From: Pyrrhosoma nymphula
Lineage: Eukaryota > Arthropoda > Insecta > Odonata > Coenagrionidae
Direction: 5' to 3'
Assembly: GCA_963573305.1 (NCBI GenBank)
Contig: OY754334.1
Span: 93,927,848-93,991,847 of the forward strand
DNA length: 64,000 bases
Both the position numbers and the translations under genes were made by a program. Positions 1 to 11,814 of this stretch are shown here, in pieces; position 1 is the first letter of the stretch; each line of letters starts with the position of its first letter. The notes under the pieces were generated by a model that was not told the DNA's origin, made no database searches, and saw only the letters and a program-made list of their open reading frames with translations.

Positions 1-39
1 ATCGTCATCCAATACGCAAAACGATCTATTATAGCAAGT

Positions 40-636
40 CAGGGGTCTCCAAACTTATCGTAACGAGGGCCACAATGGGTACTTGAACACTTTTCAGCAG
101 GCGGTAGTAAAACAAATAAATAGGAAACTCTGGATATGAGTTTTATCGAAATCACAAAATGTTATTAACTACTTTCTGACGTAGGCTTCCGTGGTGTTTC
201 ATGATGAAGTAATGTTGGATGGTTTCCGGTATTCCAACGCGTTGTTTGTCTTCAAATGACGACAGTTTCGTCCTCGTTCCAGAGGACATCTTCAAACAAC
301 GCGGTGGAAAATCGGAAACCATCCAACATTACTTCATATTATTAACTGTGTAGTGAGTGTGTGCAATTAAATTGTCGTACATTGAAGAAGACAAGCACTA
401 TCAGAAAATTCTCATATTTTCATCACATAACCATTAATATGAATGAAGTTACTGTGTTTGTGCTTTTAAGATCTTAAATGTACCTGATATTTGAATTTTG
501 AAACGCTAATTACTTACAAGTGGCGACCAACCAAGCAAACATTATGCTGTGCATTTCCGTATAATTCTTCTGTGGGCCGGATTAAATCATCTTGCGGGCC
601 GGATGTGGCCCGCGGGCCGTACTTTGGAGACCCCTG
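40..636. mobile_element. hAT-like non-autonomous DNA transposon
   Basis: Perfect 14-bp terminal inverted repeats are visible: CAGGGGTCTCCAAA at 40-53 and its complement at 623-636. The 8 bases outside them, TAGCAAGT (32-39) and TAGTAAGG (637-644), match at 6 of 8 positions, as expected for an aged 8-bp hAT target duplication. The right end contains a run of GGGCC-rich subterminal motifs (575-620). No transposase is present, and the short open frame crossing the right end is not a gene. The hAT assignment rests on the CAG start and the duplication length. Confidence 0.72.
204..337. repeat. Imperfect hairpin nested in the hAT-like element
   Basis: A 45-base left arm (204-248) is complementary to 293-337 with three mismatches. 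A smaller GTCCTC/GAGGAC hairpin (about 269-286) lies in the loop. It sits inside the 40-636 element, so it is either a nested foldback/MITE or an internal palindrome of that element. No clear target duplication is visible. Confidence 0.7.
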
Positions 637-644
637 TAGTAAGG

Positions 645-916
645 GAAGTACTCACAGTTACGGTCCTAAGAACTTACTGTGTCAGTTTGCGACTAGCAAC
701 TTTAAGGAACTGACGAAGTTTGAAGAATGACGATCACATCTTTCGTGTGAACATTATTTAAAAAAACACGCTCTCTATGACTCTTAATCCAATTATTTAG
801 GTTGGCTTCTCCGATGGTCTGCCAACAATGTAAGCGTGTTTTTTTGAAACAGCTTTGTTTGAATCGTAACCACTGTCGTGAAACGCCCTGCTTACACTTT
901 CTCGCCCTGTCAAGTT
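645..916. other. Unassigned spacer
   Basis: No recognisable gene or repeat boundary is seen between the hAT-like element and the family-1 MITE copy. Confidence 0.4.
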
Positions 917-1425
917 AAGGTGGTTGGAGCGAGTTTTGTTTATGAACAGATTTGCGTGTAACAATGCATACGTATTCTCATTAGTGAAATCTACAGATGA
1001 AAGTGAAAAAAATTGCATCACACCGCCTTGGTTTTTTTGCATTTCGATGTTATTGTAACACGTAGCCTTATGGCCCATGAGATATATATTTCGTAAAAAT
1101 TCGATTACATATGCACAGATTTTCTTCTAAACGCGAAATAAAATATATTTTATTATTTTAATTGTTGCTAACACATATCAAGGTGTCACACTGAGTTCAA
1201 TATTCGAAATATACAAATGTCAATGTGAATTGGTCTCAATGTTGAATCCCGCGCCGAAGAGTTATACAAATTTTTATAAAATAATTACTCTTGTATCATT
1301 TCTATTAGGTACTGTCTGTATGGTGAGTTCCAACGCATAAACAGATGCATTAAAGTGAAATGTGATTTTTTCGACTTTCTTGAAAAGTTATTAAAATGAC
1401 CCACGATTACCGCTCCGGACGTCTT
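917..1425 (+). mobile_element. Family-1 MITE, diverged copy
   Basis: The left end TTAAGGTGGTTGGAGCGA (915-932) and a degraded right end (1410-1425, CGCTCC...GTCTTAA) are related to the AGGTGGTTTGAGCGA ends of the copies at 31.8 and 45.0 kb. The interior from about 1020 aligns by eye over several hundred bases with the copy at 35.28-35.84 kb, in the same orientation (for example around CGTAGCCTTATG). It encodes nothing. The TTAA at both edges may be part of the target or the end. Confidence 0.6.
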
Positions 1426-2430
1426 AAATTCAGTAATGTTGGCAGCGTTGCCTACCATGTGCTGCCCACCCCTCCGCTTTTCAGTCAACCCCTAATACGC
1501 GAGCCTTCCCCTCCTCAACATCAAGAGGAGACTGACTCCAAGCTTCCCTCCCACTATACTTTCCCCGACAACGTACGGTCCTACCGGATGAAATTAATAC
1601 TGGAATACCTAAAATAAGCCAACATTTGAAAGCATACTCATGGTCCGGCTTAATGGCATTCAGTCCGGTACCTGTGCCAAAAGGTAATGCAGCTGCTCAT
1701 CCGGAATCAGGAATCGTTGAGTCACGGCTGGCGCAGGGCACGATCCAAATTTTTCCAACCAATCGCGTCATTCTTATTAAGTACTGTGTCGCCCCCATCC
1801 GTCGACGATTTTGCACGGTCCTCCAGAAATTCCATTCACCGCCCCATTTCACACCCGCACAACGCCTTAATTCCTCTGACCGTTTAAAATGCGTACACCC
1901 ACCCACTCACAGCAGCCCTATCCTTATTATTCACTCCCCCCTCTACCCACCCTGTTCTCGCGCCTATTTTTCCACTCATCCTCATAACCCCATGAAAATA
2001 TAACCCTTTATTTCCTTTCCCCAACCGATCTTTCTTCTTAAGCACGTGTAAGATCGCGATTTCACGATGCTATGCTGCTGAGGCACATCCTCTCCTCCCC
2101 CTCTCTCCTCTAAGGGACGGAGGGGGGGAAATGGTCTCGCAAGATTTTTCGGTGGGTGCTCGGTGAATGAGAAAAAGACGTCTTTAAAACGAAGTCAGTC
2201 CTTCTAGTAGTGGAACGTTTGAGGTCGTTCATTCATCTTTCAAATATAAAAAAAGAATACTCTCTCATTCATGCGGACGTTCAGCTGTCTCCAAGGCAAT
2301 TCGTGTTTTTGAGAGCTCTAAGCTGTTTCCGTGAGACGGTGGGTGTTATTCTCTATGCTGTCGGGATTTGGAATCGGACCATCGAAAACACGTTGGTTCT
2401 AGGGAAAGACCCGCCTTGTTTCCTCTGCTT
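1426..2430. other. C-rich unassigned region
   Basis: This pyrimidine-rich stretch (about 1490-2130) is clearly different in composition from its AT-rich flanks. Open frames exist in several phases on both strands, none resembles a known family, and no repeat partner was found in the window. It may be single-copy host DNA. Confidence 0.35.
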
Positions 2431-2458
2431 GTTGCAATAAGGCTAAGAGTTAAGTATT
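2431..2458 (+). repeat. 28-bp direct repeat, copy 1
   Basis: The 28 bases containing AATAAGGCTAAGAG recur at 2720-2747 with two mismatches, bracketing 261 bp. The repeat is longer than usual target duplications, so its origin is unclear. Confidence 0.6.
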
Positions 2459-2719
2459 TAATTTAGTATACAATTTTTTCTTAAATTAATTCATGAGTAA
2501 TTCATGATAACTGCCAGTATCAGACTGTGCATGAGCGTGCCAATATTCTGTGAACTTCTGTAAATTAGGTTATTCTGTAGGCTGATCGAGTTTAACCATT
2601 CTGTAAATTCTCGAATAAGTACGACCAATGGCTGCAAGTCCGAAAGGCCGGCCTTTGCAAGAGACTGCTTCGACTACTTGAGAAGAAAACGTCATTGAAG
2701 TAGGCCATATTAACCACCA

Positions 2720-2747
2720 GTTGAAATAAGGCTAAGAGATAAGTATT
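2720..2747 (+). repeat. 28-bp direct repeat, copy 2
   Basis: Second copy of the 2431-2458 repeat in the same orientation, differing at two positions. Confidence 0.6.
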
Positions 2748-4326
2748 GTACAAATTGTATATTTGAGATAAAATTTGATCTTATTTCATTGCAGAGCTGA
2801 AGCATAATTATATTGAGCCAACGTCTGTTTTTAAATCACCTGTTGTAATTGGATCAATGAATCATTGCTACGTTGGCATTTCTATGCGAATCATCGTGAG
2901 CCAGCCAGTATTTTTGTTCATGTAATTCATTCTGCTGACACTTCAGGATATAATTATTTCTTCCTAATTACTTATTCTTAGGCTCATAGACTCTGTGGAA
3001 AACTCTGTGATTTAACGTGCTTATGGCAGCGAATTTTTAGCCAGCATTGACTATGCATCTAAACTTCGTGTTAATGAGCGAACGATACCCCTAGCCTCAT
3101 CCTCGAAATCGTTTCCCTAATCGCCCATTTCTTCAAAACCTTAGCAGTTATTTTTCATATTATTTACTGTGATTACCTTGCTGGTATATTCACGCTGTTT
3201 CATTTTTTCTTCGTTCATACTGAATTTTACACAGGTTTAATTTTTTTAATAACCTGGTGATTATGTTAATATACTGAAAACATTGTATTGTTTATACTTC
3301 TGATTCCCTCTGACTGTTTTGCAGCCTTTCGTTACAATTAATGCGTTTAGCCATTGATTGTGAAAAATCAATCGTTAAAGTATTATTTTTTCAATATTTG
3401 TGCAGTGCATTAATTTTGTAATGCAATTAATTTTTCAATCATTGCATTGACAAATTGTACGCAGTCACGCGCACGGATGTGTCTTCGGTGCAATTAATTT
3501 TATTTTTTTCACATTCTTCTAAGTTTGGCACATTTTAATTTTCTTGGCTGTATTGTTATATGTTCTGGTTCCCACAATATATTTATAATAATTATTATAA
3601 GTGTCCTAAAGGATTTTTTTCCATCGGTAACACCTTCCTAGCTATAAAAAATCTGAATTTTCGGTATCAAATCAAACCTTTACATAACGGTCACTTATTT
3701 TGAATAAGAATTTTATTCTAACTCCTATTTGATAATTTCTATCTTATTATGTAATTTAGTAGCATTTCATTTAGTATATAAGGTCCAAGGTGTATTTTTC
3801 TCCAAAATTGTTAGCGCGTTATGCATATAAATCTTATATAGTTTCGTAAATAGAATTTCGTACGCATATAGGATTCTTTCACTTTAAAAAAGACTATATT
3901 TCCTGTAGTATTTAACAAATTTGGCCATAACATTATGCATTCCGCCATCTAATTTGTATTTCCAAACCACGAGTGTACAAAATTATGTATATTCGTGCGC
4001 AAAATATTCGCATCTCACATCTGTTGCCTTGGAGCAGTATATTCATCTTACTTTTTACTTGCCGTTACCATGGCTAAATAAATTAAATACACCATTAATG
4101 TGTTTTCCAGGTTTTTAATTTTGATCGTGAATATGCAGAAGAGTCGTCGTCCAAATATTATTAGGGCAAAATTGAAGTCGTGGAGGTAAATAACATACAT
4201 GTCACTGCTATACCTGGGTACAGTAATATGGCCGGATGCGCAAAAATGTCCCGCCCCCCTGGCTTCACTTTCGGACGGTAGTCAACTCAATGGTACAGAC
4301 AGGCTCCTTGCACCTTTCCTACCCAA
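2748..4326. other. AT-rich unassigned region
   Basis: AT-rich sequence with no convincing coding frame, no repeat termini and no similarity to other parts of the window. It may be intronic or intergenic. Confidence 0.35.
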
Positions 4327-4630
4327 AAGGTGGTTTGAGCGAGATAGTTTCCTAGTCATAATGGAGACATATTCAAATTTTATTATTTTATTTCAGCATC
4401 TGTAAGAAGTATGAAATAAATATTGTAACATTAATGGCGCAAATAAATAGTTATATATGGCCAAAATTCTCAGTAATTAAATAAATAAAGCTACATAAGT
4501 CTCTAACTTGACTCATTTTTTCCCGCCGTACGGCTGAAAACCCTTCAAAACAGCAGGTTTTTTTTTGCGATTCTGTAAAACATACTGTGGTGATTAATAG
4601 ATTATTCATTATAAATAGTTGAGAAATATT
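4327..4630 (+). mobile_element. Family-1 MITE, left part only (empty site)
   Basis: Starts AAGGTGGTTTGAGCGAG and runs almost base for base with the copy beginning at 31796, up to about 4630 where similarity stops. It keeps AAGTCTCTAACT as a single copy at 4497-4508. That is exactly the 12-mer duplicated on both sides of the LINE inserted in the 31.8-kb copy, so this copy is the unoccupied paralogue. The right half of the element is missing here. Confidence 0.85.
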
Positions 4631-5325
4631 CTTGCGTGGTGGCATGCCATTGACACTTCCCATCTTAACCGTGTACTTTTTGTGGCGCGGATGTCAGACA
4701 GACTACGAATGTCACTTGTAGTCCGCCCATGGTATTCCCATGTGAAGTTTTGTTTACGTCTACCGAAAGGTTTTAGTTCAGAAAAGTTTAAAGGCAAACT
4801 GAAATATACTATTAATATATATTTTGAAACTACTGGCGTTTGAAAGTTTTTGAAAGGTAATTATCGGTAATCGAGTATACAAGTAATGGCATATTCAATA
4901 AACGTGCTAATTCGTTTTTTCCTCTTAGAAAATCTAAATGCCGCGAAGCGGCGTAGCTCCAGGGTGAAATGACTCTAAATATTCCCAGCTTATCGTCTTT
5001 TTCTGTACCAGTGGACGCACCCAGACCTGCGTGTTGGAGGCCGGAAAGATTAAGCAGGACAATTAAAAAAAAATTCATATGAAATAGAGAAGGGCGTGAT
5101 GCTACTCGGTTTAATGAACAGAGTTGAGCGTCATTTGGATTTGTAATATTTCCGAATACTGCAATAGACCTCACGGATGTGGGAATTCTAATATCGGCAG
5201 AAATTAACTTTTTGCTTTTCTTCTTCCTTCTACCCATTCACCTTGCTTTGTGCATTTATATCATCATACGCAAAAATGTCTTATTATTCTTATCATTTGG
5301 CTCCAGTAGTCTTCTTCAAATACCG
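4631..5325. other. Unassigned region
   Basis: No recognised element. An antisense 135-codon frame at 4830-5237 shows no family motif and is probably chance. Confidence 0.3.
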
Positions 5326-5329
5326 CCAT

Positions 5330-5640
5330 CCATTCTTACAATTAACAACACCATCGTCAAGTTTGTCGCACCACCTTATTCTTGGCCGACCGACGTTTCC
5401 TTTGCCTGTGGGCAGTTAATTTCTTGCCACACGTGCGTACTTGTAGCTCGTATTCTGCTTATATGTTTTTCCATTATTTTTTGTCGTCTAAGTACTAGTT
5501 CGTAATTTATGTTTCCTGCTTTAAATAATGAACGCATGTTTTCACTTCTTTCTCTGTCTAACATTATCAAATCTCGCCTGCAGTTATTCGAAGCATTTTC
5601 ATTTGTGTACCCTCTAATAGTCTTTCATTGTTGAGGTGTC
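5330..5640 (-). pseudogene. RTE-like LINE, C-terminal fragment, decayed
   Basis: On the minus strand, three frames in turn give pieces of the region downstream of the reverse transcriptase in RTE/BovB-like LINEs. An MxMLRITAG-like stretch lies near 5590. ERSENMRSLFKAGNINYELV is encoded around 5480-5550. VGRPRIRWCDKL lies near 5360-5400; it is the basic GRPRxRW motif that precedes the 3' end in this group. Frameshifts separate the pieces, so nothing functional remains. Only the tail is present, as expected for 5' truncation during target-primed reverse transcription. Confidence 0.6.
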
Positions 5641-6855
5641 TGGACGAAAATATGAGTATCGTATTTATGTTTAAAATAATTGAGCAGGATGCAAGTTTTT
5701 GCAAAGGAAGATTAACAAAGATGTGCAACGACTGCCGGTACAATTTTCAGTTGCCATCCGGTCGTGAACAGGAAGCGCGAACGTGAACCCAATTCATGGT
5801 TAACGTTTCAAGTTTACTCCAGTCGTAAACTAGACTTCAGAGAGTAACACAGGTTCTCTCAGACTGTTAGCATGTTGGCCATAACTCTTTGATGTGAATC
5901 ACAACACGTCCATGAATGTGACCTATTATATTTTCTTTCCCTCAATTAACGAAAACGAAACTCTCCTATGGCAAAATAGAATATTCAAGATGTTTTCGGA
6001 GGAATCGGCGTAACTTCTTGAGGCGGTAGAAATGTGACTGCCAGCTTTTTTGACTAATGGACATGGGTCCATATCTCCGAACTGGCAAATAAAGCAGCGC
6101 AAATATTTTACCCAGCAGATTTTGCAGGTACTATGAAAACTTCGAATAGCGATCACACCTACCAATTGGAGAGATGTGTAACTCGTCTCTGTGGCGCATG
6201 AGATATGCCTCGTTCTTTCAATTTTGTCACTCATACTTATTGTAGCTTATTTTCAAGATGGCATTTCCCTGCAGCGGATGACGTTTTCATGGCAACTACA
6301 AAATGTGCTGGATAAAATGTTTGCGTTGCTTTAGCTCCGTTACGGAAGAGTTGTGACCCCATGTCCATTTGACAAAAATATGTTTAAAACCACATCTCAT
6401 ATTGCGTCCAGAAGTCACGCAGATTCCTCCTGAGACACCCTGTATAAGCGGCGAGGTTTTAAACCACACAAAAAAATTTCTTAGCTCGACAAAATTTTGA
6501 AAGGTTATTCGAAGAATTCATTCCTAAAAATTAATTTATGGCCTTGAAATTTTAGATTTATTGATTAATTCGTATCCCCACACTGCAAACAGTGCCACAT
6601 ATGGCACAACCAATTTTATGCTTCTTTCAATTTCTTTTAATTTTAATTATAATTAAGCAGTAAATTAAGTGTGACTTAGTTGTAGCGTACTAAAATAGTG
6701 CTAAGGCTAAATGATATAATAGCTAAGGAACTTTTTTATTTCTATTGCAGGATTTAAAAAAATATTTTTCCAGTGAAAAGTAAAACGTAAAAGAAAATGT
6801 ATTTATTCTATAAAAAAATAATGCAGTGTAAGGATTTAAAATAGGCATATTTTCC
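5641..6855. other. Unassigned AT-rich region
   Basis: No gene is supported. The string GAGACACCCTGTATA near 6430 resembles the ACAGGGTGTC ends of dispersed insect elements, but no partner end was found in the flanks. Confidence 0.3.
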
Positions 6856-6859
6856 TTAC

Positions 6860-7085
6860 TTTCCGATCACATTGATGATTTGTCCGTCAGTTTTCCGCTT
6901 GTTGAAAAGCGCTGGCGAAAGGCCGCGTCCTTGTCGTACTCCCCGTCTAATTTTGTGCTTCCACATTTCTTCGCTCGTGGCGTGGTGACTGGGTATCCCG
7001 ATTACATTACTATAATGGGCGTCTCGTGAGGCGACGGTCTTTGTAACACTCAGAAACCCAGGCTTCGCTCATCACTAACAGATCG
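6860..7085 (-). pseudogene. LINE reverse-transcriptase remnant
   Basis: The minus strand around 6890-6960 translates as RRGVRQGRGLSPALFN, which is RT block 4 (consensus GVRQGCxLSPxLFN) of non-LTR retrotransposons. The upstream residues (IRRGV preceded by a KHK-like stretch) also fit. The frame decays within about 100 bp on either side, with no start, no catalytic DD box and no 3' end. Other RTE-like pieces in the window share the motif, but a precise clade cannot be given. Confidence 0.5.
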
Positions 7086-7656
7086 AGGTAGCAATCAAAC
7101 CTCTATAGCCAGGCCTCCCGCTGCGGGTCTGCCGACGCATGTTCGGGATTCAAAAGAGTAGGTTGAAGAGCTGTGAAGGAGGGACGGCTGAGAGATATTA
7201 TGCCGGGAGTATTGGGTTGTTCATCGGGACATGGAGTAGGCAAACGGGAGAGATCTGAGCAGGTAGCTCACAGGGGCGAGAATGAATCGGCTTAAATGAA
7301 AATGAAACAGCCCAGAGGAAAAAAATAAGTCTGGTAACTGAACGAATTGAGGATGGGGTAGTCGGCTTCTCGCTTCTAACCGCATTCCTGCTTATCGATA
7401 AAAAATTGTAACGGTTGTCCGAATCAAATAAAAATAGTGGATATTTGTTTGTTGTAAGTTGAACTCTCGTTCTAAGAATAAAGTATTTCTTTCATTATCG
7501 TCAAATGAAATCATTAAAGGTACCCGAGGGTGATACCTATCCGTTGAATCCGTTGAATATCCGCCAAATAAGAATTTCTTGCAATCAGTGTATCTCAGAT
7601 GTATCATTCCAGCGCGGAAAAATATACATCAATTTTGCCAAAAAGTTACCTAAAAA
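7086..7656. other. Unassigned region
   Basis: Nothing recognisable. The GA-rich part (about 7140-7330) might be further LINE decay, but no motif supports this. Confidence 0.25.
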
Positions 7657-8250
7657 GAGAGATGTGACCCGAAAAGGCACTTTACGTTTTGTGCCGTACC
7701 TGGGAGGCACCCGAACTCCGAACGAGTCCGAGCCTCGGCATTGAAGGCAACCCAACCCTTCACCGCGGGTGGTTTATGGCACCAACTAACCAGTCCCACT
7801 ATAGTTTACAACTTCTTAAAGTTAAACAAATCGCAAAGTTATGTTCGCCTTTGTGTTGCACTAGTCACGCCGATGAAAATGGTTTTTTTATCGCAGTCAT
7901 AGGATAGATATTAACCATTTTACGTGCTTTAGTAATTTAATGTAAGTACATTAAACTGGCTTGGTTTTCTAATGCACGTAAAATGGTTAATATCTATCCT
8001 ATAACTGCGATGAAAAAACCATTTTCATCAGCGTTACTGGTGCAACACAAAGACCAACATAATTGTGCGATTTATGTTTAACTTTAAAAAAGTTATAAAC
8101 TATAGTGTGACTGGTCAGTTGGGGCTATAAACCACCCGAGGTGAAGGGTTGGGTCTCTTTCAACACCGAGGCTCGGACTCGGCTCGGAGTTCGGGTGCCT
8201 CCCAGGTATGGCACGAAACGTAACATGCCTTTTCGAGTCACATCCCTGCT
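7657..8250. mobile_element. 594-bp foldback element
   Basis: Two arms of about 275 bp are reverse complements with scattered substitutions and small gaps: 7657-7932 and 7969-8250. Paired landmarks are GATGTGACxCGAAAAG at the outside, ACCTGGGAGGCACCCGAACT midway and TTAACCATTTTACGTGC at the inside. The 36-bp centre holds its own hairpin, TTTAATGTA/TACATTAAA (7937-7956). There is no coding capacity and no clear target duplication. It is a foldback/long-TIR MITE or an inverted duplication, and its parent transposon cannot be named. Confidence 0.8.
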
Positions 8251-9493
8251 AAAAAGTCGCAAATATTTTGGAAAAAAGTCTTCACAATGCCCGAGGTATT
8301 TACCGTATGCCGTATGTAGAGATTAAAATTAAATATTAATTAAATTATTATAAGTAAAATTAAAATTATCATCAGAAATAAAACTTAAAAAATACGGATT
8401 TATGGATTTACTATGAGGATTTTTTGGAGGAAAAATTCCCACAATACTTTCAAAATATTCCATGCACATTTTGAATAGCGCAATGGTTCATTCACTAGTA
8501 CTTTAGGGAAAGTATTTTTTTGATTGAAATAATTTCATAATTATTGCACCGAATGATTAATTCCTTTGAATGTTTTTTCCAAGGAAATGTCAAACAAAAA
8601 TTTGATTTTTAGATAACAGATTTTATATTGCAAAATCACATGAAAAGATATAGGAAAAATGTTTAAAAATAATAATTAATTTTCCATTTAATTTCCTCGA
8701 TACCCACTCATTTGCAGTGGAAAAAAACAGAAACAGCAGTTGTAACAACACTCATTTGCAGTGGGAAATAATATACGCATTTCTTCAAATACCCTGCGAA
8801 GGGAGTGAAATTTGCAAGTAATATGTGTTATTTAAGATAATATAATACCCTAGCCTTTAGTGGCTTAAAAAATGTAGGCCAAACCATTGGTTAGGAGAAA
8901 AAGCACATTTTCTGAAGCACTACTATTTCCGAAAAAAGAAGCTTTCGATATTTTTCGTGCGAACAATGTGATAAACCGGTAAAAATACTGCTAAACATTC
9001 ATCAACATGGTTTATACCGTTATTTCACTTCATTTATAATTTGAATGTGTTCAGCAGACAAGATAAAAATACTAAATCCAGAGATCATTCGACAATTATA
9101 AATAAAGATGAACACTCTTTTCTGGCAACTTTAGCCATACCTATTGAGTTACTGCATTTTTTCATCAGTCACTTTATATTACCTGTTAGCATAAAGATTT
9201 AGATGGACTGGTGGCTTAATTTTATTACCATTCATTACCATGGGAGAATCGTCTTTAGTTTTTCGCGAAACGGGCATGTATGTTAGTGAGGAAAATGGTA
9301 TTATATGCCTACTTTGTTTCTAGCATTTTAGCATTTTAAACCTCGTAATTTCAAGTTCAATATTTGCAAAAAGATAGTGGGGAAAGGTATAATTTTTCCC
9401 TTCAAGTCAAATGAGGACACTACTTTCTAAAAGTAGCCAGCCACATGATTTAAATGACATGTAAGTCATTCTATCTTGGAACTCCCATAAGGA
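8251..9493. other. AT-rich unassigned region
   Basis: No gene supported. The 16-mer CACTCATTTGCAGTGG occurs twice, at about 8705 and 8750, and is itself partly palindromic. Confidence 0.35.
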
Positions 9494-9758
9494 GGGTTAT
9501 TCTGTAATTCCACTTCCGAAATAGGTGTTTCTGAAGAGCACCAACTCAAATGAACGATTCATTTGAGCTATTCCGCTCTCAAAGTACTTATTTGAAGCCA
9601 AATTCGACGACCGAAAGAACTGGAAATGAACCATTCCCGCCAGAAATAAACGAGTCGATGGTCTCGCCGTCTAGCTGGCACGGTTTAAAACTCCACTTTC
9701 GGTTATATTCGCCAATCCGTGACGTCATGTTCCGTGAGGTGAAATTACAGAATAACCC
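9494..9758. mobile_element. 265-bp MITE with GGGTTATTCTGTAATT ends
   Basis: GGGTTATTCTGTAATTCCAC at 9494-9513 is matched in inverted orientation at the right end (about 9739-9758) with a few substitutions. An open frame of 114 codons (9550-9894) crosses the right terminus and is therefore not a gene. AAGGA lies just outside each end, offset by a couple of bases, so the target duplication is uncertain. The superfamily is not determined. Confidence 0.65.
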
Positions 9759-9864
9759 CCAAGGAATCGAGGATTTAAAAAACAAAACATCAAGTATTAA
9801 ACATGAGGAACTGGAGCCTAAAAAACGTGGCACTTATTATGTAATTATTGATTCACAACTTATT

Positions 9865-10348
9865 GGGTGCCTTTCGATCTCTCTAGTGCGCTAATCACTT
9901 CGTAACTCAGCAGCGAACTTGCCTTCCATTAGTGACAGACTCTGTTTCATGGATACCTCTGTGCTTTAGGTAGTGCACTTTAAAACAGATCGGAGGCAAA
10001 GTTGATGTGCGCTAAACAACAAAAGAACATCGATAAGAGCATCCGTGATTGTTGTCAATTTTGTTGATATTCAGTTAAGGCGGCCAACGTGCATATTGTA
10101 AGTTTTTAATTACTCAGCGACAAAAAGCTAACGTTTTTAAATACTTATTTTGAACGAATTCAACAAATTTAAACTAAACATACGGCCGTGACTGCTGTTC
10201 TATCACAGAATGTATTTTGTAACCAATCTACTGGTAGGTTACAAAACATTTCGCCAGCGCACATCGTTCCATTCAATGTCGTTCGTGTGCGCATAAGTAC
10301 GCTGATGAATTCCGATATGCGCTAACTTAAACACCTTGAATGTAAATC
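9865..10348 (+). repeat. Family-2 dispersed repeat, copy A
   Basis: Aligns over its length with 47638-48220. Shared blocks include GTTGATGTGCGCTAAACAAC near 10000, the ACATACGGCCG region near 10180, TCGTTCCATTCAATGTCGTT near 10265 and TGCGCTAACTT near 10318. Copy A contains an imperfect hairpin at about 10210-10253 (TTTTGTAACC/GGTTACAAAA). It lacks the 116-bp insert found in copy B and so represents the empty site. Element class unknown. Confidence 0.75.
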
Positions 10349-11029
10349 CCCCTATATCTAGGTTATTATAGAGAGAGTGTATGTTTAAGAAAGACAGGTA
10401 TCGGGACTCATACGACATAAACAAAAGAAAAAAAGAGTTGAATACCCTCTACGCGTGAATTTTATGAATCGCCCGCCTAATATCCCAAAACTACCGAGAA
10501 GATAAAGGACAACGACGCCGTTTAAAAAAAAATCCATGCCATGACGAAAAAAAATGGAGATTGGACAGCAACAAAGTTTAAAATCTTCTTTACGACGCTC
10601 CATTTTATTTTAGCCGAGCTGATAAGGCGAGAAAAGAAGAGTCCCTGGTATGCGTCGTCTTATCGATGAAAAGGTGCTCCCAGTGCTCCATTCGTATCGC
10701 GTCGTAAAATAAATGGGCATGGAAGGATACGGACAAGCGCGTATGAAAACTGGCCTTTTCCCTTCTCCACTACATGGTCACATTAGCCCCCATTTGCTTG
10801 ACTTTCCGTAGTCGTAGCAGGCTTAGGTTTTAGGTGTTCCTACTTCCGAAAAATAATCCTCGGAGTGCGAGGTGGCCCAGGGAAAGGAACTGGCCCCCCT
10901 ACCCTGAATGTGTGAAATTCACACGCCTGTGGCTTAGTCCGGGTTGAGCTCTACCATCAGCTATCCAAACCAACCTTCGGGTTGAATCACTGAGTGACTT
11001 CCGCAACTGTGAACGTCGGACGAAAATGA
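10349..11029. other. Unassigned, moderately GC-richer region
   Basis: No family motif recognised. The stretch 10850-11030 is GC-rich and resembles element-like UTR sequence, but no partner exists in the window. Confidence 0.3.
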
Positions 11030-11760
11030 AGACGAACAGAGAAAAGATCGTTATGTTGGGTAAGGGGAGGAAATTGTTTGGGGAAACTAGAAGACAAAGT
11101 AGGTGGTTGAACAGGGGATGAGGGGCTAAACTTTCTAATAAAAATAGAGGGTAGGATGTTGGGTTAGTGATGAAGTGGAAGAAAGAGAATAGAATTTATG
11201 GATGGTATGAAGAGAGCTTAAGTTTCCTATAAAGAGATTTTACTCTCAATATGAAAAATGGGGATTAAGAGTAAACTTGAAAAATGAGTATTTAGTAATC
11301 AATAGTGAAGAAAAATCCAAAATAATTCGAGGAAGTATCGGCTGTTTAAAATTCCTTATAGTGGGATAAAACATATATATCAACAAAAAATGAGAGACGA
11401 ATTGGTCAAACACTTGTATAATCCGTGCTGTGTTATGGCTGCGAAGCCTGGGTGATCACCAAAGACCTAGAAAGAAGATTGAGGGCTGTTAAATGGATTG
11501 CCTAAGAAGAAGTGCCAGGGTATCGCGTATACAAAGAGTTACTAACGAGGAGATCCGCAATCGTATGGAAATAGACGGTAATCGACAGAATTGAGAAGAA
11601 AAAACTGCGATGGTTTGGTCATGTTGTTGTTATTGTCAAAACTGTTGTTAAGAATGCCAGAAAATCGATGGTCCAAACAAATCTTCCAGTGGTCTCTCAC
11701 CTGATACCGAATAGGAGCAGCACTAACCAACCACTTCCGCTAATCCATTCATGGGGGTTG
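11030..11760 (+). pseudogene. RTE-like LINE, decayed 3' half
   Basis: Plus-strand fragments read as the region following the YADD box (KWGLRVNLKNEYLVINSEE near 11250). The VLYGCEAWVITK motif follows near 11430, then RVTNEEIRNRMEIDGN near 11530 and KKLRWFGHV near 11605. The last three are typical of the C-terminal region of craniofacial-development-protein-2-like, RTE-class LINE polyproteins. Stops and frame changes interrupt every piece. It lies just upstream of a Penelope-like relic on the same strand. Confidence 0.65.
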
Positions 11761-11814
11761 AGCGGAGGAATGGTTGGTCTTTTCCGTCTTCTGTCTCTTA
11801 AGATTAGATTTAAA

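Noticed and set aside
4830..5237. 135-codon minus-strand frame
   Set aside because: No recognisable domain, no splice or promoter context, low-complexity start.
6415..6445. GAGACACCCTGTATA as the end of a transposon
   Set aside because: No opposing end or target duplication could be found within several kilobases.
9550..9894. 114-codon plus-strand open frame
   Set aside because: Crosses the right terminus of the 9494-9758 MITE and has no family motif.
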